DNA of 5,420 nucleotides from CAVALG01 sp963656085 (GTDB lineage: Bacteria; Bacillota; Clostridia; Oscillospirales; Acutalibacteraceae): NCBI GenBank assembly GCA_963656085.1, contig CAVKHV010000087.1, positions 1 to 5,420 of the forward strand, given 5' to 3'. A program made the translations under genes and the position numbers. Below, piece after piece: positions 1-5,000 of the stretch. The notes beneath the pieces are model-generated. The model saw only the letters and a list, made by a program, of their open reading frames with translations. It ran no database searches and was not told where the DNA came from. The first letter of the stretch is position 1. Every line of letters begins with the position of its first letter.

Positions 1-74
1 GTAACTGTAATCGGTATAACGGAAAACAGCAGCGCAACCGCTAACATGACAGAAAGAAACTTTTTAATTCTCAT
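1..74 (-). CDS. Secreted or surface protein, N-terminal signal peptide only (cut by window edge)
   Basis: An ATG at 74-72 opens a leftward frame that stays open to the window edge, giving 24 complete codons. The peptide starts MRIKKFLSVM and continues into LAVALLFSVIPITV. It has a short basic n-region (R2, K4, K5) and then a long hydrophobic core, which is the pattern of a Sec signal peptide. No cleavage site or mature domain lies inside the window, so the function cannot be named. The start is supported by an AGGAG ribosome binding site (complement of 83-87) 8 bases upstream and by a consensus promoter at 132-159. The gene is a separate transcription unit from the next leftward gene, because a terminator lies between them. 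An N-terminal membrane anchor rather than a cleaved signal is possible. Confidence 0.8.
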   Translation of the reverse strand, partial: MRIKKFLSVMLAVALLFSVIPITV

Positions 75-82
75 TTTCCCAA

Positions 83-87
83 CTCCT
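83..87 (-). promoter_or_regulatory. Ribosome binding site of the secreted-protein gene
   Basis: The leftward strand reads AGGAG, 8 bases before the ATG at 74. This fixes the start of a gene that is otherwise too short in the window to judge. Confidence 0.75.
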
Positions 88-131
88 ACTTTTATGTTAT
101 TTAATATTACCGTGCAAATATTTACAATAAA

Positions 132-159
132 AGTATACTACAAAATCAAAAAATGTCAA
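132..159 (-). promoter_or_regulatory. Sigma-A promoter for the leftward secreted-protein gene
   Basis: On the leftward strand TTGACA (complement of 154-159) is followed after 16 bases by TATACT (complement of 132-137). Transcription should start near 125, leaving a leader of about 50 bases before the ATG at 74. The promoter sits just past the terminator of the preceding leftward gene, so the signal-peptide gene is independently transcribed. Confidence 0.8.
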
Positions 160-169
160 GGATTGGTGT

Positions 170-198
170 AAAAAATACCGCTGCTTTTAAAGCAGCGG
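170..198 (-). terminator. Intrinsic terminator (distal) after the HPr-like gene
   Basis: Bases 178-198 are a near-perfect inverted repeat, CCGCTGCTTT and AAAGCAGCGG around a single central base (in practice a 7-bp GC-rich stem plus A-T pairs). On the leftward strand it is followed by TATTTTTT (complement of 170-177). No T-run follows it in the rightward direction, so it acts leftward. It lies about 105 bases beyond the stop of the 304-567 gene and insulates the next promoter at 132-159. Confidence 0.85.
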
Positions 199-238
199 CA
201 AAACACCTAAGAACAATTTAATATTTAAAATGCCGTTT

Positions 239-264
239 ATGTACCGCGGAAGTTCCGCATACAT
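239..264. repeat. Imperfect inverted repeat between the two terminators
   Basis: Arms ATGTA and GCGGAA pair with TTCCGC and TACAT around a single central G, with a CC/A mismatch between the two stem parts. No T-run follows on either strand, so I do not call it a terminator. It could be an RNA stem in the 3' tail of the leftward transcript or a protein site. Confidence 0.45.
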
Positions 265-277
265 TATCCCGGCAAGG

Positions 278-302
278 AAATAACAAAAGCGCGGGGCGCC
301 TT
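278..302 (-). terminator. Intrinsic terminator (proximal) directly after the HPr-like gene
   Basis: Starting one base past the TGA stop, the leftward strand can form a 7-bp stem, AAGGCGC with GCGCTTT (one G-U pair), around a CCC loop at 286-302. It is followed by the T-rich tract TGTTATTT. The T-run is interrupted, so termination may be incomplete, which would explain the second terminator at 170-198. Confidence 0.6.
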
Positions 303-303
303 A

Positions 304-567
304 TCAGTCCTTTTTCTCGGGGACTTCATGGTAAAGGTTAAGCCTGAACATAAGCGCTTCATCATCAGGGTTGGTGCAGCGAATATAAGCGCCTTCGACA
401 AGTCCGCCCTTTAAGATGTTCGCAATGCCCATTATCTGACAAAGTTTAGATTTAAGGTTAAGAACGTCGCCTTCGTCAGTTTCAAGAAAGACATCACCTT
501 TACAAGCGTCAACAGTTTTCATAAGATCCGCAATATTGATGTTGTGTACAAGATTTAATCTATTCAT
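304..567 (-). CDS. Small diverged HPr-fold protein lacking the canonical phosphorylation motif
   Basis: This is an 87-residue soluble protein with no signal peptide. By eye it aligns with the true HPr encoded at 5001-5267. His8 falls on His15; VFLE (26-29) falls on IWIE without a gap; NLKS (37-40) matches the NAKS that carries Ser46 after a one-residue shift; GAYIR then PDDEA (59-71) resembles GTTIR then GADET. The Arg17 and Pro18 that follow His15 in HPr are replaced by Ile10 and Asn11, so ordinary phosphotransfer from Enzyme I is doubtful. IMGI (45-48) also resembles the HPr IMGI/LLGV segment, which would put Gln44 on Ser46 in an alternative alignment. I take ATG 567 as the start because a GGAGGTG lies 6 bases before it; the in-frame GTG at 576 is part of that Shine-Dalgarno sequence. 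The gene has its own consensus promoter and terminators, so it is monocistronic. Three cysteines (22, 43, 64) are of unknown meaning. The gene call is firm; the family assignment is an inference from weak similarity. Confidence 0.8.
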   Translation of the reverse strand: MNRLNLVHNINIADLMKTVDACKGDVFLETDEGDVLNLKSKLCQIMGIANILKGGLVEGAYIRCTNPDDEALMFRLNLYHEVPEKKD

Positions 568-573
568 ACAATT

Positions 574-580
574 CACCTCC
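574..580 (-). promoter_or_regulatory. Ribosome binding site that decides the start of the HPr-like gene
   Basis: The leftward strand reads GGAGGTG, 6 bases before the ATG at 567. The last three bases of this site are the upstream in-frame GTG, which rules that codon out as the start. Confidence 0.85.
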
Positions 581-590
581 GTATATGTTT

Positions 591-618
591 ATTATACTTA
601 TAATGCCCCGAATGTCAA
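591..618 (-). promoter_or_regulatory. Sigma-A promoter for the HPr-like gene
   Basis: On the leftward strand a perfect TTGACA (complement of 613-618) and a perfect TATAAT (complement of 591-596) are separated by 16 bases. Transcription would begin near 584, so the leader is only about 17 bases, little more than the ribosome binding site. This leaves no room for a riboswitch or attenuator; control, if any, should act on DNA. The region just upstream of the -35 box (623-641) is A/T-rich and carries a phased direct repeat. Confidence 0.85.
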
Positions 619-622
619 GCGG

Positions 623-641
623 TTTACAAAAGTTTTACAAA
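623..641. repeat. Direct repeat TTTACAAA, 11-bp period, upstream of the leftward promoter
   Basis: TTTACAAA occurs at 623-630 and again at 634-641, exactly 11 bases apart. The pair begins 5 bases upstream of the leftward -35 box, the position of an UP element or an activator site. Confidence 0.5.
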
Positions 642-642
642 G

Positions 643-660
643 ATAATACATCGTTATTAT
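643..660. repeat. Inverted repeat ATAATA/TATTAT in the divergent control region
   Basis: Two perfect 6-base arms (643-648 and 655-660) surround the six bases CATCGT. The site lies between the two divergent promoters, upstream of both. Being so A/T-rich it may be chance; it is listed as a possible regulator site. Confidence 0.3.
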
Positions 661-725
661 AATTCCGTTAAACAACGCTTTCCGCCGGCATTTTTATACT
701 TTATCGGGCAGTACTCACCCCGTTT

Positions 726-751
726 CCGCCGCAACTTGACAAATGCGGCGG
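726..751. promoter_or_regulatory. Perfect 8-bp inverted repeat over the comEC -35 box, probable operator
   Basis: CCGCCGCA (726-733) and TGCGGCGG (744-751) are exact reverse complements around ten bases that contain the whole -35 hexamer (736-741). The dyad centre coincides with the centre of the -35 box. No T-run follows on either strand and no rightward gene ends upstream, so it is not a terminator. A dimeric repressor bound here would block RNA polymerase; the regulator is unknown. Confidence 0.6.
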
Positions 752-765
752 CACTGTTATATAAT
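736..765 (+). promoter_or_regulatory. Sigma-A promoter for comEC
   Basis: TTGACA (736-741) and TATAAT (760-765) match the consensus perfectly with an 18-base spacer, one longer than optimal. Transcription should start near 772, giving a leader of about 28 bases. The GC-rich inverted repeat at 726-751 encloses the -35 box. Confidence 0.85.
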
Positions 766-799
766 GTTGGCGTTATAAGATGTTACGGAAGTGTAGATT

Positions 800-3043
800 A
801 TGAATTTAAGAAGGGTGTTTTTTATTTCCGGCATTACGGCGGCTGTTTCCTGCGCTGCCGCCTCTTTTTTGCGCCCCGAAACCGCACTGATCTGCACCTC
901 TGCCCTTTTCGCTCTCGCGGCGATTTTATTTATCTTGGGAGGAAAACACCCGACTCTGTATCGCTGTTTTCTTCCTTTAATATTTTTTGCGGTTTTTATC
1001 GCCCTGGCTGCTTTTAATTACATTTATCAAATTCAGCCGGCAAAATTGCTTGCGGGAAATTCGGCTACTGTGGTCGGCAAGGTGTGCGACGACCCGGAAT
1101 ATAACAACGGTTTTGTAAAAATACCGATAAAGACCGAAAGCATCTCGCTTGAAGGCTCGGCACAAAAGGTCAGGATAGTTTTAAACGTTCCTGTTCAGGA
1201 CTCCTATTCGTACGGCGACCGTGTGGAGGCTGACGTATCTTTCACGGCATTATCCGAAATTGAAAAGAAGTTATATTATCCGGACGGAATTTATATAAAA
1301 GCCGGTGGAAACAGCGTTGCACCGCTGAAAAACAACGGTGTTAACCGATTTTATCAAACGGCGCTGAAGATCAGAAGTACCGTAAAGGCACGGATACTGA
1401 CTTATTATAATGACGATGTATCCGGATTTCTGTGCGGACTGACTTTGGGCGACCGTTCCGCAATGGCTGACGAAACATATAACAATTTTATTAACAGCGG
1501 AATTGTTCATTTAACTGCCGTTTCCGGATTACACCTCGGTGTGATTGCAGGACTGATATATAATTTGCTTAAAAAACTTTCGCGACATATTGCAGGGATA
1601 ATAACCGCTGCATCGGTTATTGTAATTATGGCTGTTACCGGATTTTCACCTTCAATAGTGCGCTCGGGAACGATGTTTATAATTATGGTAATTGCAGAAT
1701 CCCTTTCTCACAAAAGCGACCCTTTAAATTCCTTAGGCCTTGCTATGACAATAATGCTTGTCATTAACCCCTGTATATGGATGAGCGCCGCTTTTATACT
1801 AACAACCGCTTCGGTAATCGGAATTATTGTATTCAACGAGCCATTGTCACGCATTATATCATATCCGCTAAAACGGATATATTCAAAACTACTTTCCTTA
1901 GTCGGGGACGAAAGTTACTGCGCCGGCGGATTAAACTACATATCCGTTTTTATAAAGCGCATTGTTAATTTGGTATCCGTAACAATTGCCGCGTCCGTAC
2001 TTGTTACGCCGGCTGTTGCTTGTATATTCGGGAGAGTTGCCGTTCTTACCGTTCCGGCAAACTTGCTTGCCGTTACCGCAGGAAGTCTTAATTTGGTTTT
2101 ATTGATAATAACACTGATAATTCCAAACTGCTTTCTGCTGGGCGCGGTGCGCGATTTTTTGATTTGGCTGGTTTCGGTAATTGCGAAATACATAATTGCC
2201 GTTTCTGAAATCTTCGGTTCAAGCAAAATTTCAACTCTGCAGCTTAACGGCAGCACTGCCGTTTGCCTGACGGTTGCCGCGGCGGCATCTGCAGGCGTAG
2301 TAATGATATTTGCCGCACTCGGCAAAAGGTCTACAATTTCATCCGTTACCTCTATTGTGTTATCAATTGCCGTAGCCGCAACTGCGCCTTCCGTATTGTC
2401 ATCGGGCGGATATGCGGTAATAATGCCGCGCATTAACGGATATTCCTGCATTGTTGCAAAAGGCAGTACCGCAGTAATGATAGGAACAGGCGGTGATTAC
2501 AGTGACACGCTTGCCATAAATAAGTTATTAAACGACCGAGGAATCAAAAAACTTGCGGCAATCGTAGTTCCGAACTCCGAAAACTGCAAAAGCGGTGCCG
2601 ATTATTTTTCAGCCGAATACGAAACTCCGATATACTGCGACAATGATTGTGCAAAAAATTTCAAGTCCGAAAAGATTTACAGCATCAATAATCTGAATAT
2701 AAAAATTTCCGAAAACATTGATATTTACATTGCGGACAAGCAAAGCGAAACCGTATGCGCCTGCATTGATAATATAAGATTTTTATTTATACCGCGAAAG
2801 TGTGCCGACGCCGGTTTTACAAAACCCGGTGATATTATATTTCTTTCGGCAGGCGCAATTGCATCCGAGAAAATCTCAGCCGAAGCGTTTAAAGTTTTAA
2901 ACAGCGGCAATATTGATAAAAATTTAAGACAAAAATCAGAAGATGATAAGAACTGCTGCATATCAGATGACGAAATTATTGCTGAAATTGACGATAAACT
3001 TAATGTGACATTTGCAGAACGGAGAAGAATATCCGTATTTTGA
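800..3043 (+). CDS. comEC: ComEC/Rec2 family DNA-uptake channel with a degenerate metallo-beta-lactamase domain
   Basis: This 747-residue membrane protein belongs to the ComEC/Rec2 family, which carries single-stranded DNA across the cytoplasmic membrane during natural transformation. About three N-terminal membrane segments (roughly 5-75) precede a soluble OB-like DUF4131 region (about 85-175). The Competence domain follows, with signatures LTLGDRS (214-220), VHLTAVSGLHLGVI (236-249) and FSPSIVRSG (282-290) and many membrane helices to about residue 531. The C-terminal part (about 539-690) keeps the lactamase-like landmark MIGTGGDYSDT (560-570), but where the family has THPDADH it reads VPNSENC (590-596). 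The later HHG motif is also not visible. Hydrolytic activity therefore looks lost. Length is close to the family norm. The start has GGAAGTG at 787-793, 6 bases upstream, a slightly weak site. No comEA or comEB lies in the window, so competence itself is not proven. The family assignment is firm. Confidence 0.95.
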   Translation: MNLRRVFFISGITAAVSCAAASFLRPETALICTSALFALAAILFILGGKHPTLYRCFLPLIFFAVFIALAAFNYIYQIQPAKLLAGNSATVVGKVCDDPEYNNGFVKIPIKTESISLEGSAQKVRIVLNVPVQDSYSYGDRVEADVSFTALSEIEKKLYYPDGIYIKAGGNSVAPLKNNGVNRFYQTALKIRSTVKARILTYYNDDVSGFLCGLTLGDRSAMADETYNNFINSGIVHLTAVSGLHLGVIAGLIYNLLKKLSRHIAGIITAASVIVIMAVTGFSPSIVRSGTMFIIMVIAESLSHKSDPLNSLGLAMTIMLVINPCIWMSAAFILTTASVIGIIVFNEPLSRIISYPLKRIYSKLLSLVGDESYCAGGLNYISVFIKRIVNLVSVTIAASVLVTPAVACIFGRVAVLTVPANLLAVTAGSLNLVLLIITLIIPNCFLLGAVRDFLIWLVSVIAKYIIAVSEIFGSSKISTLQLNGSTAVCLTVAAAASAGVVMIFAALGKRSTISSVTSIVLSIAVAATAPSVLSSGGYAVIMPRINGYSCIVAKGSTAVMIGTGGDYSDTLAINKLLNDRGIKKLAAIVVPNSENCKSGADYFSAEYETPIYCDNDCAKNFKSEKIYSINNLNIKISENIDIYIADKQSETVCACIDNIRFLFIPRKCADAGFTKPGDIIFLSAGAIASEKISAEAFKVLNSGNIDKNLRQKSEDDKNCCISDDEIIAEIDDKLNVTFAERRRISVF

Positions 3044-3056
3044 CTTTTATTGTCTA

Positions 3057-3085
3057 TTGATAAAATTAAATAAATGTGTTATTTT
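3057..3085 (+). promoter_or_regulatory. Possible internal promoter before the FTR-like gene
   Basis: TTGATA (3057-3062) and TATTTT (3080-3085) are 17 bases apart, and the -10 is preceded by TGT (3077-3079), an extended -10 feature. Transcription would start near 3092. A dyad TTAATA-TTAG-TATTAA (3084-3099) overlaps the end of the -10 and the predicted start. The surrounding A/T richness makes chance matches easy, so the call is tentative. Confidence 0.4.
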
Positions 3086-3108
3086 AATATTAGTATTAAT
3101 CAGTTTTC

Positions 3109-3115
3109 GGAGGTG
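3109..3115 (+). promoter_or_regulatory. Ribosome binding site that supports a TTG start
   Basis: GGAGGTG lies 6 bases before the TTG at 3122, the same spacing as the site of the leftward HPr-like gene. The upstream in-frame ATG at 3074 has no such site. Confidence 0.8.
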
Positions 3116-3121
3116 TACGTT

Positions 3122-3319
3122 TTGAAAATTACGGTTAATCCTAACAAAGAAATTGCCGATACGGTTAAGGAAGGTCTTAAAAAAACGGGCGGGTACTGCC
3201 CCTGCAGGCGTGAACATACGCCCGATAACAAATGTATGTGCAAGGAGTTCAGGGACCAGATCAAGGATCCCGATTTTGAAGGTTTCTGTCACTGTATGTT
3301 ATATTACAAAGAGAAATAA
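3122..3319 (+). CDS. Ferredoxin:thioredoxin reductase catalytic-chain-like Fe-S protein
   Basis: This 65-residue soluble protein has three Cys-x-Cys pairs: CPC (26-28), CMC (38-40) and CHC (56-58), the last followed by MLYY. In ferredoxin:thioredoxin reductase the same order CPC, CPC, CHC supplies four ligands for a [4Fe-4S] cluster plus a redox disulfide that reduces thioredoxin; CPCR and CHCML match the plant enzyme closely. The spacing differs: here 9 residues then 15, against 16 then 8 in plants as I recall. It is much shorter than plant catalytic chains and no variable-subunit gene is nearby. The TTG start is chosen because a strong ribosome binding site sits 6 bases upstream; starting at ATG 3074 would add a non-conserved stretch. 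trxA begins 14 bases after the stop, so thioredoxin is the obvious partner. The electron donor is inferred to be ferredoxin. Family membership is strong; the physiological reaction is inferred. Confidence 0.88.
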   Translation: MKITVNPNKEIADTVKEGLKKTGGYCPCRREHTPDNKCMCKEFRDQIKDPDFEGFCHCMLYYKEK

Positions 3320-3333
3320 GCGAGGTAAATTTT

Positions 3334-3645
3334 ATGAGCGAAGTAACAATTACAAAGGATAACTTTGATAATGAGGTAACGAACTGCGAAAAAACCGTTA
3401 TGGTTGATTTCTGGGCGGATTGGTGCGGTCCGTGTAAAATGTTAGCGCCTACTATTTCGGAAATTGCAGAAGAATTTTCCGACAGTGTAAAGGTCGGAAA
3501 AGTTAATGTTGACGAACAGCCTGAACTTGCCGACAAATTCGGTATAACAAGCATACCTACAGTTATTGTGTTTAAAAACGGTGAAATATCGGGCAGCAGC
3601 GTAGGTTATGTACCGAAATCCAAACTTGAACAGATGATAATATAA
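3334..3645 (+). CDS. trxA: Thioredoxin
   Basis: This is a complete thioredoxin of 103 residues, a cytoplasmic dithiol-disulfide carrier that reduces protein disulfides. The active site WCGPC occupies 30-34, the buried Asp is Asp25 in VDFWADW, and the cis-proline loop is TSIPT (72-76, Pro75). Length and motif spacing are those of ordinary bacterial TrxA. A GAGGT at 3322-3326 lies 7 bases before the ATG. The gene follows the FTR-like gene by 14 bases and is probably cotranscribed and translated with it, which suggests that this thioredoxin receives electrons from that Fe-S protein rather than, or in addition to, an NADPH-dependent TrxB; no trxB is present in the window. rimM starts 20 bases downstream without a terminator. 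Confidence 0.96.
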   Translation: MSEVTITKDNFDNEVTNCEKTVMVDFWADWCGPCKMLAPTISEIAEEFSDSVKVGKVNVDEQPELADKFGITSIPTVIVFKNGEISGSSVGYVPKSKLEQMII

Positions 3646-3665
3646 AACAGGCGGACTTGTTGTAA

Positions 3666-4175
3666 ATGAAACACGAATATCTTGAATGCGGACAGGTTGT
3701 GGGGACTCATGCGCTGTCAGGCGAAGTCAGAATTAATCCATGGTGTGACTCGCCCGAATTTCTGCTTAAATTTAAGAAACTTTATTGCGGCGACAAAAAA
3801 ACGCCCCTTAAAATTGTAAAATCGAGAGGGCACGGCAACGTGGTGCTTGCAAAATTCAAAGGGGTTGACAATATTGCCGACGCCGAAAAAATGCGCGGCA
3901 GCGTTTTGTATATTGCAAGAAAAGATGTCGGACTTGAAAAAGGCAGATATTTTATAAGCGACCTTATCGGTTGCAGCGCAATCGGCAAAAACGGCGAAGT
4001 ATACGGCGTAATATCCGATGTCTCGGCAACCGGCGCTAATGATGTATGGCACATAAAAAACGGTTCAAAAGAATACCTTATCCCTGCAATACCGGATGTT
4101 GTAAACAGCGTGGACATTGATAAGGGCGAAGTTGTAATTACACCGCTAAAAGGAATATTTGACGATGAAGATTGA
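3666..4175 (+). CDS. rimM: Ribosome maturation factor RimM
   Basis: RimM binds ribosomal protein S19 in the immature 30S subunit and helps 16S rRNA 3'-domain folding. The protein is 169 residues, normal for the family. Its N-terminal domain (about 5-85) begins with GQVVGTHALSGEVRI (9-23), the RimM signature. The C-terminal PRC-barrel (about 94-165) carries DLIGC (99-103), TGANDVW (122-128) and LIPAIPDVV (138-146). The in-frame codon just before the ATG is TAA, so 3666 is the earliest possible start; the weak site AGGCGGA (3649-3655) lies 10 bases upstream. The gene overlaps trmD by 11 bases, as expected for this pair. rpsP, its usual upstream partner, is replaced by the FTR/trxA pair. Confidence 0.96.
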   Translation: MKHEYLECGQVVGTHALSGEVRINPWCDSPEFLLKFKKLYCGDKKTPLKIVKSRGHGNVVLAKFKGVDNIADAEKMRGSVLYIARKDVGLEKGRYFISDLIGCSAIGKNGEVYGVISDVSATGANDVWHIKNGSKEYLIPAIPDVVNSVDIDKGEVVITPLKGIFDDED

Positions 4176-4842
4176 TATAATGACACTTTTCCCCGATATG
4201 TGCGAAGCCGTCCTGAGTGAAAGCATTATAGGCAGGGCAAGAAATTCAGGTTTTGTTGATATCTGTTGCCATAACATCCGTGATTTCGCCGGGAATAAAC
4301 ACAATCGCGTGGACGATGCACCTTTTGGCGGCGGTATGGGTATGATAATGCAGGCTGAACCGATATATAATTGTTATAAATCACTGTGTAATGAAGGTGA
4401 GGATAAACCCCATCTTATTTATCTTTCGCCCAAAGGCAAAACGCTTGACCAGAAAAAAGTACGCGAACTTGCCGGACTGCAACGGCTCGTCCTGCTCTGC
4501 GGTCATTACGAAGGCGTTGACGAACGTGTGATTGACGAAATTGTTGATGAAGAAATATCCATAGGCGATTATGTACTTACCGGCGGCGAACTCCCTGCAC
4601 TTGTACTTACCGATTGTGTCTGCCGTATGTTGGACGGCGTCCTTTCAGACGAAAGCTGTTATACAGAAGAAAGCCATTATAACGGCCTACTGGAGTATCC
4701 GCAATACACCAGACCGCGGAATTGGCACGGCAAACAGGTGCCGGATGTGCTTCTTTCCGGCAATCACGCCGAAATTAAAAAGTGGCGAACTGAGCAATCG
4801 TTGAATACAACATTATTAAAGAGACCTGATATTTTAAAATAA
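4165..4842 (+). CDS. trmD: tRNA (guanine37-N1)-methyltransferase
   Basis: TrmD uses S-adenosylmethionine to methylate G37 beside the anticodon of tRNAs with G36, preventing +1 frameshifts. It is a homodimeric trefoil-knot (SPOUT) enzyme. Visible motifs are DDAPFGGGMGM (50-60), LSPKG (87-91), LCGHYEGVDER (111-121), SIGDYVLTGGELPA (132-145) and YPQYTRP (178-184), followed by VPDVLLSGNHAEIKKWR (192-208). Numbering runs without a gap against E. coli TrmD through residue 170, so Arg154 is conserved and the catalytic Asp169 position is Glu169. At 225 residues it is shorter than the E. coli protein (about 255), ending soon after KRPDIL. I use ATG 4165, inside the end of rimM, with AAAAGGA 10 bases upstream; an in-frame TTG at 4159 is less likely. 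The overlap implies translational coupling with rimM. rplS, its usual downstream neighbour, is absent. Confidence 0.96.
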   Translation: MKIDIMTLFPDMCEAVLSESIIGRARNSGFVDICCHNIRDFAGNKHNRVDDAPFGGGMGMIMQAEPIYNCYKSLCNEGEDKPHLIYLSPKGKTLDQKKVRELAGLQRLVLLCGHYEGVDERVIDEIVDEEISIGDYVLTGGELPALVLTDCVCRMLDGVLSDESCYTEESHYNGLLEYPQYTRPRNWHGKQVPDVLLSGNHAEIKKWRTEQSLNTTLLKRPDILK

Positions 4843-4891
4843 CGGGTTCATTTTTCACAAATAATGCATATTAAACACGTCGATATTTGGA

Positions 4892-4908
4892 AGTATTAGC
4901 AGAATACT
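4892..4908. repeat. Short inverted repeat between trmD and ptsH
   Basis: AGTATT and AATACT form perfect 6-base arms around AGCAG. A T-run (4920-4926 region) follows only after about 12 more bases and the stem is A/T-rich, so it is at best a weak terminator for the trmD transcript. No better terminator is visible in the 158-base gap. Confidence 0.35.
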
Positions 4909-4911
4909 GTG

Positions 4912-4932
4912 TTAATTGAATTTTTTAATTGA
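4912..4932. repeat. Direct repeat TTAATTGA overlapping the ptsH -35 region
   Basis: TTAATTGA occurs at 4912-4919 and 4925-4932, 13 bases apart. The second copy overlaps the -35 hexamer at 4929-4934, so the pair could be a regulator site, or simply A/T-rich upstream DNA. Confidence 0.4.
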
Positions 4933-4956
4933 CTATTTGATTAGTTGTGGTATAAT
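4929..4956 (+). promoter_or_regulatory. Sigma-A promoter for ptsH
   Basis: TTGACT (4929-4934) and TATAAT (4951-4956) have a 16-base spacer, and TGG (4948-4950) provides an extended -10. Transcription should begin near 4963, leaving a leader of about 38 bases. This separates ptsH from the trmD operon. Confidence 0.8.
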
Positions 4957-5000
4957 AATATAGTGGTAATTTTGATAATTCAAGATGAGGAGACATTTGT

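Noticed and set aside
568..576. In-frame GTG start at 576 for the HPr-like gene
   Set aside because: This GTG is part of the GGAGGTG Shine-Dalgarno sequence of the ATG at 567.
568..799. Riboswitch or structured leader in the divergent control region
   Set aside because: Both promoters give leaders of about 17 and 28 bases, too short for any known riboswitch.
736..1017. Rightward 93-codon open frame overlapping the comEC start
   Set aside because: It begins inside the comEC promoter, has no ribosome binding site and overlaps the well-supported comEC frame; its translation shows no family features.
1936..2451. Leftward 171-codon open frame inside comEC
   Set aside because: It is entirely antisense to the conserved membrane part of ComEC, has no promoter or ribosome binding site and looks like a codon-bias shadow.
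3074..3121. Upstream ATG start adding 16 residues to the FTR-like protein
   Set aside because: No ribosome binding site precedes ATG 3074, it lies within the possible promoter, and a strong GGAGGTG is placed 6 bases before TTG 3122.
3717..4186. Two leftward open frames of 111 and 134 codons opposite rimM
   Set aside because: Both are antisense to a complete, motif-bearing rimM and lack start signals.
4892..4926. Terminator after trmD
   Set aside because: The stem is only six mostly A-T pairs and the T-run begins about 12 bases past it, too far for an efficient intrinsic terminator.
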